From: Leucobacter sp. UCMA 4100
GTDB taxonomy: Bacteria; Actinomycetota; Actinomycetes; Actinomycetales; Microbacteriaceae
Direction: 5' to 3'
DNA: 64,000 nt
Assembly (NCBI RefSeq): GCF_027853335.1
Contig: NZ_JAFEUS010000002.1
Coordinates: 2,340,514-2,404,513 of the forward strand
Shown: positions 63,650-64,000 of the stretch, piece after piece
How positions within the stretch are numbered: the stretch's first letter is position 1
How the letters are laid out: every line of letters starts with the position of its first letter
Position numbers and translations under genes: made by a program
Notes under the pieces: generated by a model
What the model saw: the letters and a program-made list of their open reading frames with translations, nothing else
Told to the model about the DNA's origin: nothing
The model's database searches: none

Positions 63650-64000
63650 TTAGAGTGAGCGTTTGCTCTTGCGCCAAAACATCACACCGGCGAGCACAAC
63701 GATGCCCACTCCGGCAATGGCCATTCCGGTGATGGCGACGGGGGAGAGCTGTGAGGCGTTGTCTTCGCTCTTCTCAGCGTCGCCCTCGTCGGTCTGGCTC
63801 TCTTCTTGGTCGGCTCCGGCCGAGGCCGTTTTCTCTTGCAGCGCGGTGAGATCATCGCTCGTCACATCGCCTACACCGAAGAAAAACTCTCCGGCAATGC
63901 GGTGGCCATCGCTTGAAACGACCGTCCACACGGCGCGGTATGCGCCATCTTCGAGGTCACCGAGCGTCAGCACGGCGTCTCGACCAATGACCTCGGGAAA
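63650..64000 (-). CDS. CopC-domain copper resistance protein (C-terminal part)
   Basis: The frame runs in from beyond the right edge (first visible residues FPEVIGRDAVLTLGDL) to a stop at 63650. It shows the CopC end AYRAVWTVVSSDGHRIAGEFFFGVG, with the His of the copper-site region SSDGH. An acidic linker and a C-terminal membrane helix (PVAITGMAIAGVGIVVLAGVMFW) with a basic end (RKSKRSL) follow. Its N-terminal signal and His are outside the window. It is the first visible gene of the copper-type group. Confidence 0.8.
   Translation of the reverse strand, partial: FPEVIGRDAVLTLGDLEDGAYRAVWTVVSSDGHRIAGEFFFGVGDVTSDDLTALQEKTASAGADQEESQTDEGDAEKSEDNASQLSPVAITGMAIAGVGIVVLAGVMFWRKSKRSL

Overview
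The window is high-GC actinobacterial chromosome, most likely from the family Microbacteriaceae (Leucobacter-like). This rests on gene order: ftsK-pgsA-cinA-clgR-DUF3046-recA-recX-miaB-miaA-dapF-hflX, lexA beside a LysM gene, and infC-rpmI-rplT. It also rests on the many leaderless genes and on a dapF-like gene that has lost both catalytic cysteines, as could be tolerated in a lineage whose cell wall does not use meso-diaminopimelate. The genus is an inference. No rRNA, tRNA, CRISPR array, integrase or insertion sequence was recognised.

Layout. 0.2-5.3 kb: ilvD-ilvB-ilvN-ilvC for branched-chain amino acids, ending in a long hairpin and a strong terminator. 5.5-10 kb: an EamA exporter, three unknown membrane proteins and serA. 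10.3-14.2 kb: pnp and an M16 peptidase. 14.2-25.8 kb: two paralogous ATP-grasp proteins of unknown substrate, interleaved with dapB, an APC permease, thyA-folA, dapA, RNase J and a type-B carboxylesterase. 25.8-37.7 kb: a housekeeping block with murJ, ftsK, pgsA, cinA, a ClgR-type regulator, recA-recX, miaB-miaA and the DapF-like pseudoenzyme.

37.7-49.4 kb: an 11.8-kb accessory block splits the usual dapF to hflX neighbourhood. It holds two divergent operons around a near-perfect 7-1-7 Zur/Fur-type box (42119-42133). Rightward are a ZnuA-type lipoprotein with an inserted surface repeat, a membrane-anchored repeat protein, an ABC ATPase, a ZnuB-type permease, a DUF318 permease, its TIGR03943/DUF1980 partner and a secreted protein. 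Leftward are a sortase-anchored protein with two repeats, a repeat plus WxL-like protein and a DUF916-like membrane protein. This anchored-repeat ABC transporter system is the most interesting content: probably a metal (zinc is the best guess) acquisition apparatus spanning membrane and wall. Its mechanism is, to my knowledge, uncharacterised.

49.4-64 kb: an RsmC-like methyltransferase, hflX, a baeRF-type protein, divergent lexA and LysM gene separated by a cluster of LexA half-sites, hisB-hisA (without hisC and hisH), an SseB-domain protein, azlCD, DUF1844, infC (apparently starting at ATC)-rpmI-rplT, a SpoU-type rRNA methyltransferase, and a leftward CopC / PCu(A)C / DyP-peroxidase group cut by the window end.

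A recurrent architecture is a TANNNT -10 element 6-7 nt (once 9) before the start codon with no Shine-Dalgarno sequence. Thirteen genes show it, and it decides several start codons here.
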